Source: a virus. Taken from it: a stretch of 50,795 nt of DNA. Positions 23,687-32,294 of the stretch are shown here, one piece after another (position 1 is the stretch's first letter; every line of letters begins with the position of its first letter). The notes beneath the pieces were generated by a model. It was not told the origin of the DNA and did not search any database. It saw only the letters and a program-made list of their open reading frames with translations. Location: positions 1-50,795 of the IMG/VR virus record IMGVR_UViG_3300032883_000526, one strand, 5' to 3'. The position numbers were made by a program, and so were the translations under genes.

Positions 23687-24670
23687 ATGTATCCCAGCCC
23701 ACAGATCCCGCGCGTGTTCGGCACGCCCGTCCTTCCCGCTCTCCCGCCCTTCCTGCCCTTCATCCAGGGTGACATCTGGCACGTCCGGCCCAAGAACGGC
23801 CTGGACGCCAACACCGGCAAGAGCAGTCGGCAGGCTTTCAAGACGCTGGCCGCGGCGCTCGCTGCCGCCACCGAGGATCAAAACGATATCGTCCTGTTCT
23901 ACGCCGAAAGCGCCAACAAGGATTACACCACGGATCTCCAGGCCGCCATGTTGGACTGGGACAAGAACCTGGTGCACCTGATCGGCGTGAATTCCGGCGT
24001 CAACATCTCGCCGCGGTCGCGCATCGAGTTCGCTTCGGGCTACAACTCCGCCGCGCCGCTGTTCCGGGTCACGGCCAGCGGCTGCTACATCGCCAACATC
24101 CTATTCTTCATGGGTGTGGCGGGCACTTCTCCGCTGGGTGCCGTCGATATGCAGGGCAGCCGGAACCGCTTCGAGAACTGCCACATCGCCGGCATCGGGC
24201 ACGCCAACAATGATGTCAGCGGCGCCTATAGCCTGCGGCTGGCCGGCGAAGAGAACGAATTCCTGCGCTGCACCATCGGCCTCGACACCATCGCGCGGGG
24301 CACCGGCGACAACTCCGAGATCCTGCTGTACGGCGGGGCTCGCTGCAAGTTCATCGACTGCGAAATCCTGACCTATGCCGAGGCCAACACCCACCAGTTC
24401 CTGAAGAAAGCGGCCGGCAGCACGGATCGCTTCACGCTATTCCGCAACTGCACGTTCATCAACGCCATCCAGAGCGCCGCGGTCTCCATGCTCGAAGCGC
24501 TGGATGTCACCGCCGGCGGCAGCCCGGGCGGGATGATCGTGCTCAAGAAGTGCCTGCTCGTCGGCGCGGCCGAATGGGAAGCAGCCCCTGTCAGCGGCAG
24601 CGTCTATGCCGACATGGCCCTGCCCGATGCCGCCAGCGGCGGCGTGGCGCTGGCCGTGACCGGCGCGTAA
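23687..24670 (+). CDS. Right-handed beta-helix protein in the head operon
   Basis: The 327-residue product opens with a proline-rich stretch, then WHVRPKNGLDANTGKSSRQA, a beta-helix entry motif, and runs through repeated short turns (GCYIANILFF, NRFENCHIAGIG, NEFLRCTIGL, CKFIDCEILT, TLFRNCTFIN). This N-x-F-x-x-C-x-I rhythm marks a pectate-lyase-like solenoid. No catalytic residues are clear. GAGGTG precedes the ATG. Such a gene between gpW and portal is unexpected; a capsid fibre or surface decoration is an inference. Confidence 0.75.
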   Translation: MYPSPQIPRVFGTPVLPALPPFLPFIQGDIWHVRPKNGLDANTGKSSRQAFKTLAAALAAATEDQNDIVLFYAESANKDYTTDLQAAMLDWDKNLVHLIGVNSGVNISPRSRIEFASGYNSAAPLFRVTASGCYIANILFFMGVAGTSPLGAVDMQGSRNRFENCHIAGIGHANNDVSGAYSLRLAGEENEFLRCTIGLDTIARGTGDNSEILLYGGARCKFIDCEILTYAEANTHQFLKKAAGSTDRFTLFRNCTFINAIQSAAVSMLEALDVTAGGSPGGMIVLKKCLLVGAAEWEAAPVSGSVYADMALPDAASGGVALAVTGA

Positions 24671-24683
24671 TCATCTCCCCGAT

Positions 24684-24703
24684 GGCCCGCAACGGGCCGT
24701 TTT
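24684..24703 (+). terminator. Weak stem-loop before portal genes
   Basis: GGCCCG-CAA-CGGGCC followed by GTTTT. The short stem and U tract could slow RNA polymerase. In an antiterminated operon it may be read through. Confidence 0.35.
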
Positions 24704-24768
24704 CCTCACCCCTGGAATGCGGGGGTCGCCCCGCCCGGCGGCCCCCGCGAAACCTGAACGGAGAAGCG

Positions 24769-25026
24769 ATGTCGGTTGTAATCGTCGGCGATCATATCCG
24801 CGGCGAAGTCCTGGCGCGCGGCGTCCCGCGCCGGCTCGATCCTGAGACCATGATGCGCGCCGTCCATGAGGGGCTTCGGGCCACCCAGCCGGAGCGGCGC
24901 TTCGGCCGCTACGCCTATTTCCCGAAGGCCCTCAAGCCCGGTGAGACCTTCCACTTCGATTCCCGCGGCCAATTGTTCCAGGTCACCGCGAAAGGCACCC
25001 GCCGGGTGGCTGAGTCCAAGGTCTGA
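24769..25026 (+). CDS. Small head-region protein, 85 aa
   Basis: GGAGAAG precedes ATG 24769, and the stop overlaps the portal start (TGATG). The product is beta-rich (VVIVGDHIRGEVLARGVPRR, FHFDSRGQLFQVTAKGTRRV). No family is recognised. Position next to portal suggests a head-completion role, not proven. Confidence 0.6.
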   Translation: MSVVIVGDHIRGEVLARGVPRRLDPETMMRAVHEGLRATQPERRFGRYAYFPKALKPGETFHFDSRGQLFQVTAKGTRRVAESKV

Positions 25027-26549
25027 TGCCCTACCTCCGCAATCTCGGCCGCGCCTTCCGCACGCTGGGCCGGGCGGCAACCGGACGCCCCATGGCCGGC
25101 AGCACCGGCTATGAAGGCGCCTCCACCGGCCGGCGCCTGGCCATGTGGGCCGAGGTCTCCACCGCCATCAGCGCCCTACTGGCGGCCGAGGGCGACACCA
25201 TGCGCGCGCGTTGTCGCGGCTTGGTGCGGAAAAACGCGTGGGCCAAGTCCGCTCAGGATTCGTATGTCGCCAACGCCATCGGCTGCGGGATCACCCCCAA
25301 GCCGCTGCATCCCGATCCCGTCATGCGTACCCTGCTGAAGACATCCTGGGAGCGCTCGGCTCAGGAATGCGATGCCGATGGACTCACCGATTTCTACGGC
25401 CAGCAGGTTATCGCGTTGCGCGAGATTTTCGAGGCCGGCGAAGTGCTGGCGCGCTTCCGGCCGCGCCTGGCTTCGGATGGCCTGCGCGTGCCGCTGCAAT
25501 TGCAGCTTCTTGAGCCCGAGCATCTGCCGCTGACGCGCATGGGAACTAATGGCAAGAACCCTATCCGCGCGGGAATCGAGTTCACCCCCTTCGGGAAGCG
25601 CGCCGCCTACTGGCTTCATCCCGAGCATCCCATGCTCGGCGGGATGACGCTCCAGCTCACCTCCAACGAGCCGGTACGGGTGCCGGCGGAGCAGGTGATC
25701 CATTGCTACCAGCCATTGCGTTGCGGGCAGGTTCGCGGGCAACCCTGGCTGGCGCCCGTGATGGTCACCCTCTATGAGCTGGACAAGTTCTCCGATGCCG
25801 TCCTGGTCCGCCAGGCCACCGCTAATTTTTTTCTCGGCTGGCAACGGTCGCTCTCCGATGAATTCCGGGGGCCGCTCGATGCCGGCACCACGCTGCCGGA
25901 CGGCACGGCCGCCCCGGATGCCAGCGTTGGCTTCGGCACCATTCAGCCGAACACCATCATCGACCTTGGCGCCACCGGGAACACGCTCGAATTCAACAAG
26001 CCCCCCGATCCGCCGGCCGGCCTGCCGGAGTTCATCAAGACCATGCTGCGCTCGTTTTGCGCCGGCATCGGCATCCCCTACGAGTCGGTCTCCTGGGACC
26101 TGGAGGGCGTCAACTACTCGAGTATCCGCGCCGGGTTGCTGGAATACCGCCGGCGCATCGAGCAGTTCCAGTTCTCGGTGATGGTCTACCAGTTCTGCCG
26201 GCCGGTCTACCGCCGCTGGGTGAATGACGCCGTGCTCGCCGGGGTGCTTCCGCAGCCGCGAACGCCGGCCGAGTGGGATGCGCTCTACGCCGTCGAATGG
26301 CGGACGCCGCGCTGGGGCTGGGTGGATCCGCTCAAGGACGTGATGGCCATGAAGGAAGCGGTGCGCTGCGCATTCACGTCCCGCAGCGCCGTCATCCATG
26401 AAAATGGCGAGGACCCCGAGCAGGTGGATGCCGATATCGCCGCCGACAATGCCCGCGCCAAGGATCTGGGAATCGTCTCCGATTCCGACCCGGCTCAGAC
26501 GGCAAATAGCGGCGCCGCTCAGCAGCTCGCCGTGCAAGGAGCGCCATGA
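25026..26549 (+). CDS. Portal protein, lambda B family
   Basis: The 507-residue protein has the family signature at the start (arginine-rich N terminus, RCRGLVRKNAWAKSAQDSYV then ANAIGCGITP), QQVIALREIFEAGEVLARF and the late ASWxLEGVNYSSIRAGLLEYRR-like motif (SWDLEGVNYSSIRAGLLEYR). It forms the dodecameric ring through which DNA enters and to which the tail connects. The end overlaps the protease start (ATGA). Confidence 0.95.
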   Translation: MPYLRNLGRAFRTLGRAATGRPMAGSTGYEGASTGRRLAMWAEVSTAISALLAAEGDTMRARCRGLVRKNAWAKSAQDSYVANAIGCGITPKPLHPDPVMRTLLKTSWERSAQECDADGLTDFYGQQVIALREIFEAGEVLARFRPRLASDGLRVPLQLQLLEPEHLPLTRMGTNGKNPIRAGIEFTPFGKRAAYWLHPEHPMLGGMTLQLTSNEPVRVPAEQVIHCYQPLRCGQVRGQPWLAPVMVTLYELDKFSDAVLVRQATANFFLGWQRSLSDEFRGPLDAGTTLPDGTAAPDASVGFGTIQPNTIIDLGATGNTLEFNKPPDPPAGLPEFIKTMLRSFCAGIGIPYESVSWDLEGVNYSSIRAGLLEYRRRIEQFQFSVMVYQFCRPVYRRWVNDAVLAGVLPQPRTPAEWDALYAVEWRTPRWGWVDPLKDVMAMKEAVRCAFTSRSAVIHENGEDPEQVDADIAADNARAKDLGIVSDSDPAQTANSGAAQQLAVQGAP

Positions 26550-27838
26550 ATTATCCGCATCTCGCAGCCCGCGTGTTCGGAACGCCGCTCATGATCGAGC
26601 GGAACAAGCTGGACGCCATCCTGTTCGCCATCGGCCCGCGTCTCGGCCTTGAAGCCTCCCCGCCATCCGATGAAGCCGCGCGCCTGTACGGCCCAGGAGA
26701 TGCGGGAGAGCCGCGCAAGCCTTACTACCTCACCGAAGACAAGCTGGCCGTTATCTCCATCACCGGGCCCCTGGTGAAACGCGTGTCGGGCGAATTCCTT
26801 TCCGGCGGACCCACCACCTATGCCGAGATCGAAGGCGAAATCATGGATGCCGCCACCGACCCCGCCGTCACCGGCATCCTGCTGGTGGTCGATTCTCCCG
26901 GCGGCGAGTCCATTGGCGTGATGGAACTTTCCGACTTGATTTACCAGGCGCGCTCCACCAAGCCGCTTTATGCCGCCGCCGATGGCTACGCTTTTTCCGC
27001 TGCCTTCACCCTGGCCTCTGCTGCCGAACGGCTGTTCGTGGCCGAGTCTGGCGGCGTCGGCTCGGTTGGGGTGTGGATGATGCACCTCGATTTTTCCGCG
27101 CAAAACGAGAAACTGGGGGTCAAGCCCACCTACATCTTCGCCGGTGGCCACAAGATCGACGGCAATCCGGACCAGCCGCTGGCCGATGAAGCGCGCCAGG
27201 GCTTCCAGGCCGAGATCGACCGCATCTATGAAATGTTCGCCGGCCGCGTGGCCCGCAACCGCGGTATGAGCATCGAAGCCGTAAAAGCCACCGAGGCCGC
27301 GCTGTTCTTTGGGCCGAACGCCGTGGCCGCCCGCTTCGCCGACCAGGTTGGCACCGTCGCCGACGCGCTGGCGGCCCTGCGCGCGCGTATCGCCGGTTCC
27401 GATTCCGCACTTGGAGGTGTATCCATGGAAACGTCCGCCATTGCGCCCGCTGCCGAAGCGATTCCGCCCGCTGCCGAAGTTGTCGAGCCGGCCGCCGAGC
27501 CGGAACTGGCGGCCACAGGCGCCGCCGAGGTTCCGGAGGGCCAGCAGCATCAGCCCTCTCTCGATCATGCCGCCGAGATCGCCGAATTGTGCGCGCTGGC
27601 CGGCCAGCCCGGCGCCGCCGCGGCTTTCATCCGTGCCGCCCGGCCGCTCGAGCAGGTGCGTTCCGAACTCCAGGTCCGCCGCGTGCTCGAAGACGCCGCC
27701 CTGCGAATCAGCGGCGCCACATTGCCGGAAACCGGCTCGGAATGCTCCCGCCCGGGTGAAGCGCCGTCCGGGGGCAGCGCCGCCAATTCCCCGGTGGTCA
27801 AGGCCGCCGAAGCCATCGCCGCCAAACATCGGCCGTAG
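26546..27838 (+). CDS. S49-family head maturation protease with scaffold tail
   Basis: The N-terminal domain is a ClpP/SppA-fold protease: GILLVVDSPGG (about 110-120), Ser151 in GYAFSAAFTLAS and Lys203 after IFAGGHK as the expected Ser-Lys pair. From about 285 on it is Ala/Pro/Glu-rich, then helical, like lambda C whose C-terminal third is the Nu3 scaffold. It cleaves scaffold and head proteins during prohead maturation. Confidence 0.9.
   Translation: MNYPHLAARVFGTPLMIERNKLDAILFAIGPRLGLEASPPSDEAARLYGPGDAGEPRKPYYLTEDKLAVISITGPLVKRVSGEFLSGGPTTYAEIEGEIMDAATDPAVTGILLVVDSPGGESIGVMELSDLIYQARSTKPLYAAADGYAFSAAFTLASAAERLFVAESGGVGSVGVWMMHLDFSAQNEKLGVKPTYIFAGGHKIDGNPDQPLADEARQGFQAEIDRIYEMFAGRVARNRGMSIEAVKATEAALFFGPNAVAARFADQVGTVADALAALRARIAGSDSALGGVSMETSAIAPAAEAIPPAAEVVEPAAEPELAATGAAEVPEGQQHQPSLDHAAEIAELCALAGQPGAAAAFIRAARPLEQVRSELQVRRVLEDAALRISGATLPETGSECSRPGEAPSGGSAANSPVVKAAEAIAAKHRP
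27425..27838 (+). CDS. Nu3-like scaffold protein from an internal start
   Basis: Within the protease gene, GGAGGT (27413-27418) lies six bases before an in-frame ATG at 27425. The 137-residue product is a Pro/Ala/Glu-rich arm and a helical C-terminal part (AEIAELCALAGQPGAAAAFI), matching the lambda C/Nu3 layout in which the scaffold is translated from inside the protease gene. Confidence 0.75.
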   Translation: METSAIAPAAEAIPPAAEVVEPAAEPELAATGAAEVPEGQQHQPSLDHAAEIAELCALAGQPGAAAAFIRAARPLEQVRSELQVRRVLEDAALRISGATLPETGSECSRPGEAPSGGSAANSPVVKAAEAIAAKHRP

Positions 27839-27942
27839 ACCGTAGGCTGTAGGCTGTGGGCAAACCCGAATGTCTGAGAGATTCGGGTATCCCTATAGCC
27901 CACAGCCCACAGCCCACAGCCCACTTCAAAAAGGAGAATTCC
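27839..27942. repeat. Intergenic inverted repeat, GTAGGCTGTGGGC type
   Basis: GTAGGCTGTAGGCTGTGGGC near 27842 faces three CCCACAG-type units near 27898-27924, so the spacer can fold into a long hairpin. A related unit fills 28325-28415. Both precede strong ribosome sites of capsid genes. Confidence 0.6.
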
Positions 27943-28317
27943 ATGTCCGCTTTGACCGAACGAACGTACATCCCGGATTGGCTGTTCGCCGAATTCGGCG
28001 CGCCGAACTATTGCCGGGAAGAGAAAACCCTGGCCAGCGGCCAGGACCTGGCCTCCGGCAGCGTGATCGCCAGCGGCGCCGGTGCCACCGTCTCTGCCTT
28101 CATCCACGATGACGGCACCTACGGCACGGCCTCCGGCATCCTGCTCGAAGCCGTGGATGCCAGCGGCGGCGCCAAGGCTTGCGTGTGCCTGATGCGCGGC
28201 CCCGCCGTGGTCAGCAAGGCCAAGCTGTTCCTGCACGCCGACAACGACTCGACCGAGATCGCCATCGCCCTGGCGTCCTTGCTGGCGCTGGGCATCGTGG
28301 CGCGCGAAGGCGTGTAA
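27943..28317 (+). CDS. Head decoration protein, lambda D family
   Basis: The 124-residue product holds LASGQDLASGSVIASGAG (PF02924-like start), then GILLEAVDASGGAKACVCLM and a C-terminal ALASLLALGIVAREGV, the usual endings of gpD-type trimers that stabilise the full capsid. AAGGAG precedes ATG 27943. It lies directly before the major capsid gene as in lambda. Confidence 0.85.
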   Translation: MSALTERTYIPDWLFAEFGAPNYCREEKTLASGQDLASGSVIASGAGATVSAFIHDDGTYGTASGILLEAVDASGGAKACVCLMRGPAVVSKAKLFLHADNDSTEIAIALASLLALGIVAREGV

Positions 28318-28446
28318 CAAAACTGCGGCCGTAGGCTGTGGGCTGTAGGCTATAGGACAAGCACAGGTTTGCCCGCAACCTACGGCCCACGGCCTGTAGC
28401 CCACGGCCTATGGTCTGAAATCCGAAATTCAAAAAGGAGAACTACC

Positions 28447-29463
28447 ATGGTCAACCCGTTCACTGGAGAAGGATACGATATCGTCGCCATGTCCGCGGCG
28501 ATCACCAAGCTGCCCAACCTCTACGGCAGGCTCGAAGCAATGGGCCTGTTCCCCGTGGACGGGGTAACCACCACCTCGGTCACGGTCGAGCAGCTCAACG
28601 GCACGCTCAACATCGTGCGCTCCCGCCCGCGCGGCGCCGCGGCCGATAAGGCCATCGCCGACAAGCGCGGCCTGCGCGTCTTCGCCGTGCCCCATGTCCC
28701 GCTCGATGACGTGGTGTTGCCCGACGAGATCCAGAACGTCCGTGCCTTCGGCGGTGACAATGCGCTGGAGGCGCAGGCCAACGTCATCGCGCGCAAGCTG
28801 CAAAAGTGCAAGAACATGCTCGATCAGACGCTCGAGTACCTGCGCATGGGCGCCCTGAAGGGCATCATCCTGGACGCCGATGGCTCCACCATTTACCAGC
28901 TCTACACCGAATTCGGCATCACCGCGAAGACGGTCTACTTCGGCCTGGACGACGAAGACACCGATGTGACGGCCAAGTGTCTGGAGGTGGTTCGCCACAT
29001 CGAGGACCACCTGTTCGGCGACCGCATGAGCGGCATCCGTTGCCTGGTGTCCCCGGAATTCTTCGACGCCTTCACCAGCCACATCGCGGTGGCCGCGGCG
29101 TTCAAGTATTATCAGAACATGCAGCAGTCCCTCGGCCAGGACTACCGCAGCGGCTTCCGCTTCGCCGGCATCATCTTCGAGGAGTACCGTGCGAGCTGGA
29201 CCAACCAGGCCGGAAGCACGTACAAGGCCATCACCGCCGAACTCGGCCATGCCTTCCCCGAAGGCACCGGCGAAACCTTCAAGACCGTGGTCGCGCCCGG
29301 CAACTTCCTGGAGACGGTCAACACCGTCGGGCAACTCTACTACGCAAAACAGGAAGCCCGGAAGTTCAACCAGGGCCTGGACATCCACACCGAGATGAAC
29401 GCCCTGCCGATCTGCCTGCGGCCGGAAGTGCTTGTGAAAGTCTCCACCGCCGCGTCGGCGTAA
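28447..29463 (+). CDS. Major capsid protein, lambda E family
   Basis: The 338-residue product shows the lambda E-like plan: NPFTGEGYDIVAMSAAITKL, RSRPRGAAADKAIADKRGLR, VPHVPLDDVVLPDEIQNVRA, a helix with QANVIARKLQKCKNMLDQTLE, and the G-loop and P domain with FAGIIFEEYR. An HK97-like fold is expected. AAAAGGAG precedes ATG 28447. Confidence 0.95.
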   Translation: MVNPFTGEGYDIVAMSAAITKLPNLYGRLEAMGLFPVDGVTTTSVTVEQLNGTLNIVRSRPRGAAADKAIADKRGLRVFAVPHVPLDDVVLPDEIQNVRAFGGDNALEAQANVIARKLQKCKNMLDQTLEYLRMGALKGIILDADGSTIYQLYTEFGITAKTVYFGLDDEDTDVTAKCLEVVRHIEDHLFGDRMSGIRCLVSPEFFDAFTSHIAVAAAFKYYQNMQQSLGQDYRSGFRFAGIIFEEYRASWTNQAGSTYKAITAELGHAFPEGTGETFKTVVAPGNFLETVNTVGQLYYAKQEARKFNQGLDIHTEMNALPICLRPEVLVKVSTAASA

Positions 29464-29468
29464 TCATC

Positions 29469-29522
29469 AGAGCCGCGACCGAAGCGGGGCGCCGGTTTTG
29501 CGCCCCGCGAGAGGGAGCGGTT
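29469..29522 (+). repeat. REP-like element with strong hairpin after the capsid gene
   Basis: The 54-bp unit AGAGCCGCGACC ... GGGAGCGGTT contains a perfect 9-bp stem GCGGGGCGC/GCGCCCCGC (29484-29508, loop CGGTTTT). No U tract follows. It may stabilise the abundant capsid mRNA. See 23293-23346 for the inverted copy. Confidence 0.8.
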
Positions 29523-29587
29523 ATCCCCCAGCCGGAAACCGCGCGCTCTCGCCGCGCTGCGCGCGGCTTCGCGCTGCGGCTCTGTCA

Positions 29588-29887
29588 GTGACAGCCTTGT
29601 TCAACGGCCTCAACTCGACCTGCCTGGCCACCTTCGGGCGGCTTGTCTCCTACACTGCGCCTCCGGAGGCCGCTGTCGATATCAGGGCTGTGGTGTCGGC
29701 CGGGGAAGAGCCGGAGGCCGCCGCGCCGGGCGAGTCCACCTACACCCGGCTATTCTTGCGCGCCGCCGATTTGCCGCGGCAGCCGGCAAACGGCGATATC
29801 GTGGTCATCGACTCGATCGAGTACGTTGTCTACGAGGCCCGCCTGGATGAAACCGGCGGCGCGCATCTTCGCTTGCGGCGCGGGTAA
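29588..29887 (+). CDS. Head-tail joining protein, lambda FII-like
   Basis: The 99-residue frame starts at GTG 29588 (TALFNGLNSTCLATFGRLVS) and continues with strands typical of gpFII-type attachment proteins: FTRLFLRAADLP, DIVVIDSIEYVVYEARLD. No ribosome site is seen, so the start is uncertain. Position after the capsid gene fits. Confidence 0.65.
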   Translation: MTALFNGLNSTCLATFGRLVSYTAPPEAAVDIRAVVSAGEEPEAAAPGESTYTRLFLRAADLPRQPANGDIVVIDSIEYVVYEARLDETGGAHLRLRRG

Positions 29888-29892
29888 AACCC

Positions 29893-30324
29893 ATGGCCAG
29901 CGTGCGCATCTGGGTCAAGAAGCAATTGAACATTGGCGCCCTCTCATTCAACCAGCGCCGGATGCTGGGCCTGATGAGCGTCGGGCTCGGCGAAGTTCTG
30001 CGTCGGGTGAAATCGGCCACCGGCCCCACCGATCAACCGGCCAAGCCGCTCAAGCCCGGTTACATGCGGCGCAAAATCCGCCAATACAAGAAATGGGGCC
30101 GGCGTGATTTGACTTTGACCGGCGCGATGCTTCAGAACCTCAGCGTCCGGACGGTTTCCGAAAACAAGGGCATGGCCACGGTCACCAGCCGGAAAGAGAA
30201 AGTGAAGGCCTGGGCGAATATGCGGCGGGAAGCCTGGCTGGTTTTCTCCCCTGCGAATCAGGAAGCCATTCGCAAGCTGGCCCAGGCCGAACTGGCCGCC
30301 GAATTCCAGCGACTTCCGAAGTAG
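29893..30324 (+). CDS. Minor tail/neck protein, Z-like
   Basis: The 143-residue basic protein (VRIWVKKQLNIGALSFNQRR, GYMRRKIRQYKKWGRRDLTL) matches the size and place of lambda Z or HK97 gp10-like neck proteins. Follows the FII-like gene by 5 bases. Family assignment is by position and charge, not by a diagnostic motif. Confidence 0.6.
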   Translation: MASVRIWVKKQLNIGALSFNQRRMLGLMSVGLGEVLRRVKSATGPTDQPAKPLKPGYMRRKIRQYKKWGRRDLTLTGAMLQNLSVRTVSENKGMATVTSRKEKVKAWANMRREAWLVFSPANQEAIRKLAQAELAAEFQRLPK

Positions 30325-30371
30325 CTGATAGTCCGCCGCGGCGGACTGACAGCTAACAGCTTTTCCCAAAA

Positions 30372-30848
30372 ATGATCGATCCTGCCGAGCTCCTCGATGC
30401 CCTGGTCGCCAAGTGGCGCGACATCCCGGAGCTTGTCGCCGAGATGAACGGCGATGCGCAGGTCATCGCCCCCTATCACGACCGCTTCCCGCATCACGCC
30501 AGCCTGCCCCAGGCCATCCACACCATGCCGGCGCCGGGGATATTGCTGGCCTGGACCGGAGCGGCGGCCGTCAACGAGATTGCCGCTCCCTGGCGGTATC
30601 AGCTCACCGCCCATATTCGCAGCCGGGCCCTGGCCGCCGACGACCCTGCCCCCGGCAACGGCTACTACCGGATCCTCCGGCAACTCTGGCGCGGCATCCC
30701 CGCGGCCGATGGCGTGCCCGTCTGCCAGTTGACGATTCATCCGTCCTGCGGGCCGATGGAGCCGCCGCGCATCGAGCGCCGCGCCGATGCCGAAGCCTCG
30801 GATTACTTTGAGGTCACCCTGGAGTTCCTGGAGATCGGTGATGAATAA
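30372..30848 (+). CDS. Tail terminator-like protein, U-like
   Basis: The 158-residue product is alpha/beta with LLDALVAKWRDIPELVAEMN, then a beta sheet and a final EVTLEFLEIGDE strand. It sits where lambda U does, before the tail-tube gene. A palindromic repeat (TCCGCCGCGGCGGA, 30332-30345) fills the spacer before it, and no classical ribosome site is present. Assignment is from position and fold. Confidence 0.55.
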   Translation: MIDPAELLDALVAKWRDIPELVAEMNGDAQVIAPYHDRFPHHASLPQAIHTMPAPGILLAWTGAAAVNEIAAPWRYQLTAHIRSRALAADDPAPGNGYYRILRQLWRGIPAADGVPVCQLTIHPSCGPMEPPRIERRADAEASDYFEVTLEFLEIGDE

Positions 30849-31095
30849 ACGAATCGAACCGCCGTTCATGCCGGCCGTCAATGAACCGCCGCCCGATCTG
30901 GTGTGGATGCAATCGCCCGCCGGCGGCGAACTGAAGCATGTCGAGGGCCGGCCCGAAATTCTGACGCCGCTGATGGTGGCCGGCTGGACCCAGGCGCACC
31001 CCCCGCCCGATGAAGAGGAAAAGCTGTCAGCCGTCAGCTCTCAGCTTTCAGCGACCCCCGAGTCGCCGGATGGTCCTGGTTTAGCTGATAGCTGA
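30841..31095 (+). CDS. Small tail-region protein, 84 aa
   Basis: The ATG at 30841 overlaps the previous stop by 8 bases. The product has a proline-rich, WMQSPAGGELKHVEGRPEIL-type sequence. Its last 25 residues are encoded by the CAGCTCTCAGCTTTCAGC repeat, so the gene was extended or truncated by repeat insertion. No family recognised. Confidence 0.5.
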   Translation: MNKRIEPPFMPAVNEPPPDLVWMQSPAGGELKHVEGRPEILTPLMVAGWTQAHPPPDEEEKLSAVSSQLSATPESPDGPGLADS

Positions 31096-31137
31096 TAGCT
31101 GAAAGCTGAGAGCTTTTTTATTAAGGAGAACTGAACC

Positions 31138-32181
31138 ATGCCTACTCCCGCCCGCATTCAAGAATCCATGTTTGCGTGGGGTTTCCGCAAGCAGACCACC
31201 ATCGCCACCGCGGCCATTGCCGCCGATTGCTGGCGGCTGAACAAACTCGATGGCCTGCTCAAGGCCGACCTGGCGGTCGAAGATGACGCCGCCGAGATGG
31301 GCAAGGGGCACGAATTCGCCACTCAGGGTTTCCCCTCCCACTGGAACGTCAACGGCACCATCGACAAGTATCTCTCCTCGGAGTTCGCCGCCTGGGTGAT
31401 GTGCTTCGGCCTGGGCGGGGTCACCAAGGGCGGGACCTCGCACCTGACTTATACCTGCGTGCCGATCGTGCCGGCGACCGCGCTCGAACTCCCCTACTTC
31501 ACCTTCTTGGAGACCATCCGGCAGGGTGCGTCCTCGGTCCTGGACCGCGCCGTGCTGGGATGCGCCATCAACTCCTGGCTACTGAGCGTGGGCACCGGCC
31601 CCGGCCGCGCCAACGCCAAGTTGCGCGCCGACTTTCTGGGCAGCGGGAAAATTGTCGAGCCGTCCAACATCGTCATGCCGGCGTCGGCCACCGCCGAGCA
31701 CACCCTGTTCGGCTCTTCGGTCACCGCCACGCTCAATGGCGTCAATTATGTGACCGACAAGAATCTCGTGAGCCTGGAGGCCGGCTGGAACAACGGGATC
31801 AACGCCGATCAGGGCTTTTACCCAGGGTCCGACTTTCAGACTTCCGGCGACGCCACTACCGGCGCCATCCGCGGCCGGCATGAGATTGGCGTGCGCACCG
31901 CCTCGCTGAAATTCGTGGCCCGCTTCCTGAACGGGTCATTGGAATACACCAAGCTGAAGGCCCAAACCCCCGGCACCGCTGTGGTCACCCTGACTTATGA
32001 CACCAACAATTCCCTGAGCCTCACCTTCCAGCAGGTGCGATTCAAGGTAGTGGAGTTAGGCGAGTCAAACGGCATCGTCACCGTGGCCGTCGATTGCCAG
32101 TGCGATTACCACGCCACCAACGGCGTGCTCACCGCCGTGGCAAAATGCGACGTTGATAACATTTGCCAGGCGCCGGCGTAA
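31138..32181 (+). CDS. Major tail tube protein
   Basis: The 347-residue product has an N-terminal RIQESMFAWGFRKQTTIATA and a beta-rich body, ending in VTVAVDCQCDYHATNGVLTA, as in tail-tube proteins that replace lambda V. AAGGAGAA precedes the ATG. It comes directly before the tail chaperones and tape measure, which supports the call. It forms the stacked hexamers of the tail tube. Confidence 0.8.
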   Translation: MPTPARIQESMFAWGFRKQTTIATAAIAADCWRLNKLDGLLKADLAVEDDAAEMGKGHEFATQGFPSHWNVNGTIDKYLSSEFAAWVMCFGLGGVTKGGTSHLTYTCVPIVPATALELPYFTFLETIRQGASSVLDRAVLGCAINSWLLSVGTGPGRANAKLRADFLGSGKIVEPSNIVMPASATAEHTLFGSSVTATLNGVNYVTDKNLVSLEAGWNNGINADQGFYPGSDFQTSGDATTGAIRGRHEIGVRTASLKFVARFLNGSLEYTKLKAQTPGTAVVTLTYDTNNSLSLTFQQVRFKVVELGESNGIVTVAVDCQCDYHATNGVLTAVAKCDVDNICQAPA

Positions 32182-32220
32182 GAAGGCTGTCAGCTATCAG
32201 CTATCAGCTTTCGGCTTTTC

Positions 32221-32294
32221 CGCGGGGAAGTGAACCGCTGTCACGCCAGGTTCATACCCTGGAAAGCCGGGTTGAACTCCCGGCCCCGCAACCA
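32221..32294 (+). tRNA. tRNA-Met(CAT), initiator-like, in the late operon
   Basis: A complete 74-nt cloverleaf can be drawn: acceptor CGCGGGG/CCCCGCA, D stem GTGA/TCAC (loop ACCGCTG), anticodon stem CCAGG/CCTGG with loop TTCATAC (CAT), variable AAAG, T stem CCGGG/CCCGG with loop TTGAACT, then A and encoded CCA. The C1-A72 mismatch is the mark of bacterial initiator tRNA. Two of three G-C pairs of the initiator anticodon stem are kept. The D loop lacks GG and T-loop position 56 is G, so the elbow is abnormal. Position 8 is A. It sits between tail-tube and chaperone genes. Confidence 0.7.

Noticed and set aside
28806-29591. 261-codon plus-strand frame inside the capsid gene
   Set aside because: Arg/His/Pro-rich out-of-frame reading of the capsid gene.
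31021-32220. Strings of AGCTGATAGCTGAAAGCTG taken as CRISPR or integration repeats
   Set aside because: Units are overlapping, variable and without unique spacers; the same strings occur at 2067, 32190, 42650, 43140 and 46005 as dispersed repeats.
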